Assembly: GCA_027021385.1 (NCBI GenBank)
Contig: JALUUL010000014.1
Coordinates: forward strand, 114,738-178,737
DNA from: Planctomycetota bacterium
GTDB lineage: Bacteria > Planctomycetota > UBA1135 > GCA-002748355
DNA length: 64,000 nt
Reading direction: 5' to 3'
Position numbers and translations under genes: made by a program. Shown piece by piece: positions 21,014 to 29,515 of this stretch (the stretch's first letter is position 1; each line of letters starts with the position of its first letter). Below the pieces are notes generated by a model, which worked only from the letters and a program-made list of their open reading frames with translations, made no database searches and was not told the DNA's origin.

Positions 21014-21544
21014 TCAGATCGGCTCGACCTCCCAATATTCGAGTTCCACCGGGGTCGCCCGGCCGAAGATCGTGACGACGACCTTGACGAGGCCCTTCTC
21101 GGGGTTCACCTCCTCGACGACGCCGTCGAAGTTCTCGAAGTGCCCCTGCTTGACCTTGACCCGATCCCCCTTCTGGAAGGATACGGAAAGCTTGGGCTTC
21201 TCCTTCGAGGCCTCCATCGCTCCGAGAATGTTGCGGATCTCCTCCTCGGACATCGGAACCGGTTTGCGGCCCGCCCCGACGAAATCCCCGAAGCCGGAGG
21301 TCTCCTTCAAGAGGAACCAGACCTCGTCGTCGAGATCCATGTGGATCATCAAGTAACCAGGGAAGAGCTTTCTCTTGATCGTGCGCCGCTTCCCCCCCTT
21401 GATGTCGTTGACGGTCTCCACCGGCAGGAGGACTTCGGGGATCTTCGCCTCGAGCCCCGCCTGCTTGACGCGCTGCACCAGGCGTTCGCGGATGCGGTCC
21501 TCCCTGCCCACCTGCACCCGGATGATGTACCACTCGAGAGCCAA
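21014..21544 (-). CDS. nusG: Transcription termination/antitermination factor NusG
   Basis: A 176-residue NusG that binds the RNA polymerase clamp and couples to S10/NusE or Rho. The NGN domain starts with LEWYIIRVQVGRED and has FPGYLMIHMDLDDEVW. The KOW domain (GDRVKVKQGHFENFDGVVEEV) follows and the protein ends with VELEYWEVEPI. The start is a TTG at 21542-21544 because a perfect AGGAGG lies eight bases upstream and no ATG or GTG fits the family start; a nearby GTG overlaps the ribosome-binding site. Confidence 0.93.
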   Translation of the reverse strand: MALEWYIIRVQVGREDRIRERLVQRVKQAGLEAKIPEVLLPVETVNDIKGGKRRTIKRKLFPGYLMIHMDLDDEVWFLLKETSGFGDFVGAGRKPVPMSEEEIRNILGAMEASKEKPKLSVSFQKGDRVKVKQGHFENFDGVVEEVNPEKGLVKVVVTIFGRATPVELEYWEVEPI

Positions 21545-21600
21545 AGCGCTCACCTCCTGTCGAGATCCGGCGCCGGCCGAGGATGGCCCTCCCCGACCGG

Positions 21601-22026
21601 TCAACCGAGGATCCTTCTGAAGAACTCCTGCAAGATGAAATCGGATCCCGCGAGGAAGCCCGCGATCACCAGGACGCAGACGATGACGACGATCGAGGCG
21701 GCCCGGGTCTCCTTGAAGCTCGGCCAGTGCACCTTCCGGAGTTCCTGTTCGGTCTCGATCAGGAAATCGGCCACCTTCGGGCGGTTCAGAAAGCGGAGGA
21801 GGGCGAAAGCCGTGAGCAGGGGAACCCCGATCAGGGCGATCATCGAAATGATCGTCACCTCGCCGAGGACCGGCAGGGTCGTGTGGACCGTGCGGAAGGA
21901 ATCGGGAAGAAAGGGCCAACCCTCCATCCAGTAACGAAGGCTGATGCAGCCGTAGACCAGGAAGAGCCAAAGGCCCCAGAAGGCCGACATCCTGGCCAGA
22001 CGTCCCTGTTCAGGTTTGTATGCCAC
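21601..22026 (-). CDS. secE: Preprotein translocase subunit SecE
   Basis: A 141-residue SecE with three predicted membrane helices, as in E. coli. Two N-terminal helices (WGLWLFLVYGCISL; MIALIGVPLLTAFALL) precede the conserved cytosolic amphipathic part LRKVHWPSFKETRAAS and the essential last helix. The start is probably a GTG at 22024-22026, preceded by GGTGG; upstream in-frame ATGs fall inside or beyond tRNA-Trp. SecE clamps SecY in the translocon. It lies in the universal secE-nusG order. Confidence 0.9.
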   Translation of the reverse strand: MAYKPEQGRLARMSAFWGLWLFLVYGCISLRYWMEGWPFLPDSFRTVHTTLPVLGEVTIISMIALIGVPLLTAFALLRFLNRPKVADFLIETEQELRKVHWPSFKETRAASIVVIVCVLVIAGFLAGSDFILQEFFRRILG

Positions 22027-22080
22027 GTCGTTTCCACCCTCGCGTGAGGGAACCGGAGACCGGGAAGGGCCTCCCTTGTC

Positions 22081-22156
22081 TGGCAGGGCAGGGAGGACTC
22101 GAACCCCCAACCTAGTGATTTGGAATCACTTGCGCTACCAATTGCGCCACTGCCCT
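22081..22156 (-). tRNA. tRNA-Trp (anticodon CCA)
   Basis: A 76-nt cloverleaf with acceptor stem AGGGCAG/CTGCCCT, anticodon loop TTCCAAA between AGTGA and TCACT, a TTCGAGT T-loop and an encoded 3' CCA (22081-22083). It lies between tuf and secE, a very common bacterial location for this tRNA. Confidence 0.96.
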
Positions 22157-22195
22157 CGAGGCGGCCCCCTGTCCGGGAACCGCGTGGTCCGGCCG

Positions 22196-22233
22196 GGTCG
22201 CCGCCCTCGTCTTCTCTTGGAAGGGCGGCGACC
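22196..22233 (-). repeat. Perfect 12-bp inverted repeat between tuf and tRNA-Trp
   Basis: GGTCGCCGCCCT at one arm (22196-22207) and its exact complement at 22222-22233 enclose 14 nt. On the minus strand a weak promoter-like pair, TTGCCC and TAGGGT with 17-bp spacing, ends at 22231 and overlaps the outer arm. The repeat may be an operator, an RNA processing stem releasing tRNA-Trp, or an attenuator; no T-run follows it. Confidence 0.55.
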
Positions 22234-22280
22234 CTAGCCCTGGGCGGGGAAGAGGGCAAGCCGCCCCCGCCCCCTCCGTT

Positions 22281-22304
22281 CGGCCGGAGAAGCCCCTCCG
22301 GCCG
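22281..22304 (-). terminator. Stem-loop directly after tuf, possible weak terminator
   Basis: A 9-bp perfect stem (CGGCCGGAG and its complement, 6-nt loop) starts eight bases after the tuf stop. There is no T-run afterwards, so it may act as an mRNA 3'-end stabiliser or partial terminator rather than a classical intrinsic terminator. Confidence 0.45.
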
Positions 22305-22311
22305 CGAAGCC

Positions 22312-23514
<1,203 letters not shown>

Positions 23515-23691
23515 TCTGGTTCTCCTGAAGCCCAAATGGGGCTGATCGTCTACGGCCCTGCGAATGGGCCAGGATGGTCGATTCCCATCTCGCTCCGGAC
23601 CCTGCGCCGGCGACCCGATGCCGCAGGAAACACACGGGGAACGGAACAAAAGAGGAAGGACCGGTCGCCGGCGTCGTTCCGGCTCCGGAGA

Positions 23692-23766
23692 TGGAGCTGC
23701 TGATGGGATTTGAACCCATGACCTCCTCCTTACCAAGGAGGTGCTCTACCACTGAGCTACAGCAGC
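23692..23766 (-). tRNA. tRNA-Thr (anticodon GGT)
   Basis: A 75-nt cloverleaf with acceptor GCTGCTG/CAGCAGC, anticodon loop TTGGTAA within CCTCC/GGAGG, T-loop TTCAAAT and encoded CCA at 23692-23694. It is the last tRNA before tuf, the same position as E. coli thrT. Confidence 0.96.
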
Positions 23767-23793
23767 ACGGTCGTCGCCGATCCGGGACGAGAC

Positions 23794-23867
23794 TGGAGCG
23801 GGCGATGGGAATCGAACCCACACAACCAGCTTGGAAGGCTGGGGCTCTACCATTGAGCTACGCCCGC
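23794..23867 (-). tRNA. tRNA-Gly (anticodon TCC)
   Basis: A 74-nt cloverleaf with acceptor GCGGGCG/CGCCCGC, anticodon loop CTTCCAA within CCAGC/GCTGG, T-loop TTCGATT and encoded CCA at 23794-23796. Corresponds in position and anticodon to E. coli glyT. Confidence 0.96.
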
Positions 23868-23971
23868 AACACGAAGCCGAGGCTCCGGGTCGGGTCCGGA
23901 ACGGTCCAAAAGAGCGAAGCCCCGCCGAAGCGGGGCCGGAGACCCGTCCGGGGGGACCCGGACGGGCCGAC

Positions 23972-24057
23972 TGGTGGGCAGAACTGGATTCGAACCAGTG
24001 AAGGCATACGCCATCAGATTTACAGTCTGACCCCGTTGGCCGCTTGGGTATCTGCCC
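23972..24057 (-). tRNA. tRNA-Tyr (anticodon GTA), long variable arm
   Basis: An 86-nt class II tRNA with acceptor GGGCAGA/TCTGCCC, anticodon loop CTGTAAA within CAGA/TCTG, an extended variable arm (TGGCGTATGCC) and encoded CCA at 23972-23974. Corresponds to E. coli tyrU in the same order. Confidence 0.95.
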
Positions 24058-24135
24058 CCAGAACCCGAGATCCTCCCGTCCGCGCACCGCCCGACCCGAG
24101 TCCCCGCTCCGGCGGAGGCCCGAAGGGCCGACCGC

Positions 24136-24211
24136 TGGAGCTAGCGATGGGACTCGAACCCATAACCTCCTGTTTACAAGACAGGAGCTCTACCAGTTGA
24201 GCTACGCTAGC
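24136..24211 (-). tRNA. tRNA-Thr (anticodon TGT)
   Basis: A 76-nt cloverleaf with acceptor GCTAGCG/CGCTAGC, anticodon loop CTTGTAA within CCTGT/ACAGG, T-loop TTCGAGT and encoded CCA at 24136-24138. It is first in the tRNA-tuf transcript, like E. coli thrU. Confidence 0.96.
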
Positions 24212-24285
24212 CGGCAGGATCACCCACCCCGCCCCCCCGGACTTCCGCGAGCGGAAGGCCTTCAGGGCCGAGGAAGGGGCAAAAA

Positions 24286-24313
24286 AAGATATGCCTCGGG
24301 CTCCCCCGCGCAA
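24286..24313 (-). promoter_or_regulatory. Candidate promoter of the tRNA-tuf operon
   Basis: On the minus strand TTGCGC (24308-24313) and TATCTT (24286-24291) are 16 bp apart in the gap between aroC and tRNA-Thr. Transcription would start about 70 nt upstream of the first tRNA. The -10 is only a moderate match, so this is tentative. Confidence 0.45.
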
Positions 24314-24397
24314 GGGGGTAGCTGCAACTTCCTCGGCATTCGTCCAGGGAGGAGGACCTCCGGCTCCCCGAAACGCCCAAGGGTGATGAGCCGCACC

Positions 24398-25594
24398 TCA
24401 AGGAATCCCCCCCCGACCGTCCAGCACGGCCTCGGCCCGCCGCATGTGGAGGTCGAGGGCGGACTTGAGCGCCTCCATCGTCGCCCCGCCGAAGAACTCG
24501 AGGAGGGCCCCTGCGAGGACCAGGGCGGTCATCGCCTCGGCGACGACCGCGGCGGCGGGCACGGCGCAGACGTCCGAGCGCTCGTAATCAGAAACCGCCG
24601 CTCCTCCTCCGCCCAGGTCGATCGAGGGAAGGCCCTTGCGGATCGTGGAGATCGGCTTCATGACGGCCCGGCAGACGAGGGGTGCCCCGTTCGCAAGCCC
24701 TCCTTCCAGGCCGCCAGCCCGGTTCGCTCCCCTGTCCACCCGAACCCCCTCCCCCCGTCCGATCGGGTCGTGCGCCTCGCTTCCCCGCATCGCGCCGAGC
24801 CGGAAGCCCCACCCGAAGGCCGCGCCCTTGATCGCGGGGATCGACAGGAGCGCCTGGGCCAGGCGACCGTCGAGCCGGTCCTCCCAGGAAAGGTGGCTCC
24901 CGAGACCGGGGGGCAGCCCGCAGGCGAAGACCTCGATTTCTCCCCCGAGGCTGTCCCGCTCCTTCGCGGCCTGGTCGATCTCCCGCCGCATCGCCTCTCC
25001 CCGCTCGGGCTCGAGAAGGCCGAACTCCGAGGCCTCGACGGCCGCGCGCATCAGGCCGACGGCCTCATCCGGGGCCCCCCCTTCCTCGAGCCTCGCCGCG
25101 CAGGAGGCGCCGGGCTCGCCGGGGACTTCGACTCCACCGATCCGCACGACATGACCGAGTACGAAGACCCCGCATTCCTCGAGCAGGATCTCCGCGACGG
25201 CCCCGGCCGCGACCCTCGCAACCGTCTCCCGCGCGGAGGCCCGCTCGAGACCCGCCCGGATGTCCCGATCCCCGTGTCGCAGGCATGCGGCGAGGTCGAC
25301 GTGGCCCGGCCGGGGCCTGTCGAGATCGGGAAGCTCCTCGATCCGGGCGTCCCGGTTCTCGACCCAGAGGGCCAGCGGCGACCCGAGGGTCCTCCCCCCG
25401 CGGAGTCCGGACAGGATGCGGACGCGATCCTCCTCGATCCGCTGCCGGCCCCCCCGGCCGTACCCGCGCTGGCGGCGCGCGAGGAGGCGGTCGATCCGCG
25501 CCGGATCGACCGCGAGCCCCTTCGGAAGCCCCTCGACCAGGGCCAGGCAACCGGCTCCGTGGGATTCTCCCGCACTCCGGAAGGAGAACCTCAT
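24398..25594 (-). CDS. aroC: Chorismate synthase
   Basis: A 398-residue chorismate synthase, the last step of the shikimate pathway: FMN-dependent loss of phosphate from EPSP. It has RSAGESHGAG at residues 6-15, PGHVDLAACLRHGDRDIR with the catalytic histidine region, NRAGGLEGGLANG, and DYERSDVCAVPAA near the C-terminus. Length is slightly above the E. coli protein (361). It begins one base after the stop of the receiver gene upstream, so it is probably co-transcribed with it. Confidence 0.95.
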   Translation of the reverse strand: MRFSFRSAGESHGAGCLALVEGLPKGLAVDPARIDRLLARRQRGYGRGGRQRIEEDRVRILSGLRGGRTLGSPLALWVENRDARIEELPDLDRPRPGHVDLAACLRHGDRDIRAGLERASARETVARVAAGAVAEILLEECGVFVLGHVVRIGGVEVPGEPGASCAARLEEGGAPDEAVGLMRAAVEASEFGLLEPERGEAMRREIDQAAKERDSLGGEIEVFACGLPPGLGSHLSWEDRLDGRLAQALLSIPAIKGAAFGWGFRLGAMRGSEAHDPIGRGEGVRVDRGANRAGGLEGGLANGAPLVCRAVMKPISTIRKGLPSIDLGGGGAAVSDYERSDVCAVPAAAVVAEAMTALVLAGALLEFFGGATMEALKSALDLHMRRAEAVLDGRGGIP

Positions 25595-25595
25595 C

Positions 25596-26030
25596 TCAGG
25601 CTCCTCCCTCGGCGCGGGTCTCCGGATCCCCGCCGCCCTCGGCGCAGGACTCCGAAGCGAGGGCCCGTTCGACGGCCGCGGTCAGGTTCGGGAGATCGAA
25701 GGGTTTGCGCAGGATCCCCCGCACCGCAGGATGCCCTTCGATCCGTGCGGCCTCCTCGGCCGCGACGAATCCCGAGCAGACGAGGACCGGGGGGAGGTCG
25801 CGCCCCTTCTCGAGGAAGCCGAGCCCTCCGATCCCGGGCATTCGGAGATCGAGGAGGACGAGGTCGGGCCGCTCCTCCCCTTCGAGCCGCTCCAGGCCTC
25901 GTTCGGCACTCTCGGCGCAGGCGACCTGCGCTCCGAGGTGTTCGAACCAGGCGCGCAGCAGGGTCGACACGCCGGAATCGTTGTCGACAAGGAGAAGGCG
26001 GATCCCCGCGAGGGAGGAGGAAGAAGGCAT
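25596..26030 (-). CDS. Stand-alone response-regulator receiver protein
   Basis: A 144-residue CheY-like receiver with no output domain. Acidic pocket residues Asp16 and Asp18 (VDND), phospho-acceptor Asp61 in LVLLDLRMPG, Ser86 and Lys109 in LRKPFD are in the expected places. A short Glu/Gly-rich tail follows. No histidine kinase is encoded nearby. It is sandwiched between mutS2 and aroC on the same strand. Its partner kinase and output are unknown. Confidence 0.85.
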   Translation of the reverse strand: MPSSSSLAGIRLLLVDNDSGVSTLLRAWFEHLGAQVACAESAERGLERLEGEERPDLVLLDLRMPGIGGLGFLEKGRDLPPVLVCSGFVAAEEAARIEGHPAVRGILRKPFDLPNLTAAVERALASESCAEGGGDPETRAEGGA

Positions 26031-26116
26031 GACGTCCTCTCTTCTCGGAACCCTCGCATGCTCCCCCCTCCGGAAGGGGAAGTCAAAGCCCGGCGACAGG
26101 GGAGGATCCCGGAGCT

Positions 26117-28198
26117 TCAGGAATCGAGGGGCTGGAGCCAGGACACGTCGTCGAAGGGGATCGTCATCCGCACGCCTCCGACCTCGATCTCGAGACGCCG
26201 GCGCCGCCGGTCCTTGCCGAGCACCTTGCAGCGCTTCCGGAGCCTGGGGACGTAGACCGTCTGGCCCTTCTCGACCCCGCGAAGATACTCGTCCCTCCGC
26301 TTCCCGAGATCGGTGTGGGCCAGGAGTCCGTCGAGGAGTTTCAGGAGCCCGCGGGCCTTCCCGCCGTAGGGCTCGGGGGCGTTCAGGAAGGCCCTCAGGG
26401 GCTCGCGAAGCAGCGCACGCGCCCGCCGGATCTCCTCCTCGGCCAGCCAGGACGATTCCTCGGCGAGCCAGCGCTCCTTCTCCTCGAGTTCCCTGGACCG
26501 GAGCTCGGCTTCGGCGACTTCCCCTTCGGCCCTGCGCCGCGCCTCCTCCGCGCGGCGGCGCTGATCCTCCGCGGCCCGCCGGGTCCGCTGGAGGCGGTCG
26601 ATCATCTCCTCGAGGGCCGGATCCCGCTCCCCCAGAAGGGAGGCGGCCCGACTGCAGATCGACGCGTCCATTCCGATGCGGCGGGCGATCAGGAGGGCGC
26701 GGCTCGTTCCGACGAGCCCGATCTCGAGACGGTAGAGCGGCTCGAAACGGTCCGGGTCGAAGGCCATCGCGCCGTTCTCGACCCCTTCGTACTGGTAGGC
26801 GAAATCCTTGAGCCTTCCGAGATGGGTCGAGGCAAGGGTCGGGACCCCGCGCTCGAGGAGGTGCTCGAGGATCGCGATCCCGAGCGCCCCCCCCTCCTCC
26901 GGGTCCGTGCCCGCCCCGAGTTCGTCCAGGAGGACGAGGGAGCCGGGCCCGGCCCGGTCGAGAGCCCGCTGGATCCTCTTCAGATGGGAAGCGAAGGTCG
27001 AGAGGTTCTGCTCGACGGTCTGCTCGTCCCCGATGTCCGCGAAGATCCCGTCGACGAAGGGAAGGGCGCTGCCCTCGGCAGCGGGAATCGGAAGCCCCGC
27101 CTGGGCCATCGCCTGGCAGAGACCGACCGTCTTGAGCGCTACGGTCTTCCCTCCGGTGTTCGGGCCGGTGACGACCAGCATCCGGAAGGGGTCTCCCAGG
27201 CTCAGGTCCAGGGGTACGACCGCCTTCTCCGCCTCTTCGATCGGTACCCGTCCTTCCCAGAGGGGGATGAGGAGCAGGGGATGCCGGGCTCCACGGAGGA
27301 GGAAGCGGCCCTCGGGGGCTACCTCAGGCACGTGGAATCCGCATTCGAGGACGAGCTTCGCCCGGGCCCGGGTCAGATCGATCCAGGAGAGACCCTCGAA
27401 GGCGCGGGCCAGATCCTCCCTCCGGGCAAAGAGATCCCTCCGGAGTTCCGCGAGGAGACGGCGCAGTTCGGCCTCCTCCTCGTGCCGGGCCTCGGCGAGC
27501 CGGTTCGTCAGCGGAAGGACGGTTTCGGGCTGGACGAAGACCGTCTGCCCGGACTGGCTGCGGTCGAGGAGAAGCCCGCGGACGAAACGGCTCATCTCGG
27601 GCTTGACCTGCAGGGCGGGCCGCCCGTGCCTCCAGACCGGTTGGGGGGACTGGAGGTACTTCGTGAATCCTGGTCGGGCACAGAGTTCCTCGAGTCTGCG
27701 GTGGATCCGCTGTTCGAGCCCGCGGATCTCCGCCCGGAGGGAGGAGAGTTTGGGGCTCGCGGAGGTCTGGATCTCCCCCTGATCGTCGCAGAGGGTCTCG
27801 ACCCGGTCGAGGAGGTCGGAAAGGTCGGGCAGGGCCTCCCCGAGGGCCTTCAGGGCCGGACGGTCCTCGAGCGCTCCGAGGCGGCGACGGAGCCCGCTGA
27901 CCGTCCGGAGGGCCCGAAGGAAGTCCGCGAGGATCCGCGGGCGAAGGCTCCTCCCCCCCTCCCTCAACCCCTCCAGATCCTCCCGCAGATCGGGCAGGGC
28001 CGGGAGGGCCATACGTCCTCCCTCCCGCATCCACCGTGCGGCCTCCCGAGCCTGGTCGAGGGCCCGGGCCATCTTCTCTCTCGAATCGAAGGGCCGAAGC
28101 CTGGGCAAGGCGTTCCGGGCCAGACCGGTCGTCAGGAAGCGCCCGAGCAGGCTCAATACCCTCGGGAAGTCGAGCGCGTCGAGCGAATGGCGATCCAT
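26117..28198 (-). CDS. mutS2: MutS2-family ATPase lacking the Smr nuclease domain
   Basis: A 693-residue MutS2. The N-terminal clamp/core region starts MDRHSLDALDFPRVL. The ATPase has Walker A GPNTGGKTVALK, Walker B LVLLDELGAGTDPEEG and STHLGRLK. A long charged coiled-coil insertion (Glu/Arg/Ala rich) follows, then a KOW-like region GQTVYVPRLRKRCKVLG. MutS2 normally ends in an Smr endonuclease domain of about 80 residues, but this protein stops after the KOW-like part. MutS2 acts on recombination intermediates or collided ribosomes (Bacillus). The start is placed at Met28198; 39 upstream codons are Pro/Arg-rich and unlikely. Confidence 0.9.
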   Translation of the reverse strand: MDRHSLDALDFPRVLSLLGRFLTTGLARNALPRLRPFDSREKMARALDQAREAARWMREGGRMALPALPDLREDLEGLREGGRSLRPRILADFLRALRTVSGLRRRLGALEDRPALKALGEALPDLSDLLDRVETLCDDQGEIQTSASPKLSSLRAEIRGLEQRIHRRLEELCARPGFTKYLQSPQPVWRHGRPALQVKPEMSRFVRGLLLDRSQSGQTVFVQPETVLPLTNRLAEARHEEEAELRRLLAELRRDLFARREDLARAFEGLSWIDLTRARAKLVLECGFHVPEVAPEGRFLLRGARHPLLLIPLWEGRVPIEEAEKAVVPLDLSLGDPFRMLVVTGPNTGGKTVALKTVGLCQAMAQAGLPIPAAEGSALPFVDGIFADIGDEQTVEQNLSTFASHLKRIQRALDRAGPGSLVLLDELGAGTDPEEGGALGIAILEHLLERGVPTLASTHLGRLKDFAYQYEGVENGAMAFDPDRFEPLYRLEIGLVGTSRALLIARRIGMDASICSRAASLLGERDPALEEMIDRLQRTRRAAEDQRRRAEEARRRAEGEVAEAELRSRELEEKERWLAEESSWLAEEEIRRARALLREPLRAFLNAPEPYGGKARGLLKLLDGLLAHTDLGKRRDEYLRGVEKGQTVYVPRLRKRCKVLGKDRRRRRLEIEVGGVRMTIPFDDVSWLQPLDS

Positions 28199-28335
28199 CG
28201 GCGGCGGGGGGCGGGAGGGGATTTTCGCGACACGGACTGGCGGGGGGGGGAAGGGCTCCGCAGACTGTTCGGCCGCCGTTTCCGGAGGACCGTCCCTCCG
28301 GCGACGGCCCGCCAAGCTAGACCGGGAGCAGGCAC

Positions 28336-29505
28336 ATGTCGATAGACAGGGATTCCGCCGGATTCGGCACGCGCGCGATCCACGCCGGACAGCGTCCGGA
28401 CCCGACGACCGGCGCGATCATGACGCCGGTTTACCTGACGAGCACCTTCGTCCAGGAGGAACCGGCGAAGACGAAGGGATACGACTACTCCAGGACCGTC
28501 AACCCGACCCGGACGGCCCTCGAGGAGAACCTCGCAAGCCTCGAGAACGGACGCTACGGCCGCTGCTTCTCCTCGGGCATGGGGGCGATCAACTGCTTGA
28601 TGAACCTCCTGCAGACCGGCGATCACGTGATCGCGAGCAACGACCTCTACGGAGGGACCTACCGGCTCTTCACGACTCTCTACGAGAAGTTCGGATTGAC
28701 CTTCAGCTTCGTCGACAGCTCGGACCCGGAATCGGTCGCGCAGGCCTTCCGACCGAGCACGCGGCTCCTCTATCTCGAGACCCCGACGAATCCCCTCCTC
28801 CGACTCAGCGACATCGAGACCCTCGCGGCAATGGCCCACGAACGCCCCGGAGTTCTCGTTGCGGTCGACAACACCTTCGCGACCCCCTACCTGCAGACCC
28901 CTCTCGACCTGGGTGCGGACGTCGTCGTGCATTCGCTGACGAAGTACCTCGGCGGCCATTCGGACGTCGTCGGCGGAGCCCTCATCGTCAACGACGAAGA
29001 ACTCGCGGAAAAGCTGCACCACTACCAGAACACGGTGGGCTCGACCCCGGGCGCGATGGACTGCTTCCTCGTGCTCCGCGGCACGAAGACGCTGCACGTG
29101 CGGATGGAGCGCCATTGCGACAACGCCGAACGCATCGCCTCCTGGCTCCTGGAGCACCCGAAGGTCGCCAAGGTCCACTACCCCGGACTCCCCTCCCATC
29201 CCCAGTACGAACTCGCGAGGAAGCAGATGCGGCGGGCCGGCGGGATGATCTCCCTCGAACTCGAGGGAGGACTCGAGGACGGGCGCGAATTCGCGACGCG
29301 GACGATGCTCTTCTCCCTCGCGGAGAGCCTCGGCGGGGTCGAGAGCCTCGTTGACCATCCGGCCTCGATGACGCATGCGAGCATCCCCCGCGAGGAACGC
29401 GAACGGACCGGGCTCGAGGACGGGCTCGTCCGCCTCTCGGTCGGCATCGAGGACGCCGACGATCTGATCGCCGACCTCGACCAGGCCCTGTCCGGACTCT
29501 CCTGA
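28336..29505 (+). CDS. Cystathionine gamma-synthase/lyase family PLP enzyme
   Basis: A 389-residue member of the Cys/Met metabolism PLP family. The PLP lysine is Lys203 in VVHSLTKYLGGHSDVVGG. Other family marks are KGYDYSRTVNPTRTALEENLA, FSSGMGAINCL, DNTFATPYLQ and SLGGVESLVDHPASMTHA. It could be cystathionine gamma-synthase (metB), gamma-lyase or beta-lyase; sequence motifs alone do not separate these. GGGAG lies just upstream of the ATG. It is divergent from mutS2 and convergent with the broken gene downstream. Confidence 0.88.
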   Translation: MSIDRDSAGFGTRAIHAGQRPDPTTGAIMTPVYLTSTFVQEEPAKTKGYDYSRTVNPTRTALEENLASLENGRYGRCFSSGMGAINCLMNLLQTGDHVIASNDLYGGTYRLFTTLYEKFGLTFSFVDSSDPESVAQAFRPSTRLLYLETPTNPLLRLSDIETLAAMAHERPGVLVAVDNTFATPYLQTPLDLGADVVVHSLTKYLGGHSDVVGGALIVNDEELAEKLHHYQNTVGSTPGAMDCFLVLRGTKTLHVRMERHCDNAERIASWLLEHPKVAKVHYPGLPSHPQYELARKQMRRAGGMISLELEGGLEDGREFATRTMLFSLAESLGGVESLVDHPASMTHASIPREERERTGLEDGLVRLSVGIEDADDLIADLDQALSGLS

Positions 29506-29515
29506 ACCCAGGTCC

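Noticed and set aside
22157..22311. rpmG (L33) between tuf and tRNA-Trp, as in many bacteria
   Set aside because: The gap is filled by two inverted repeats and holds no L33-like reading frame.
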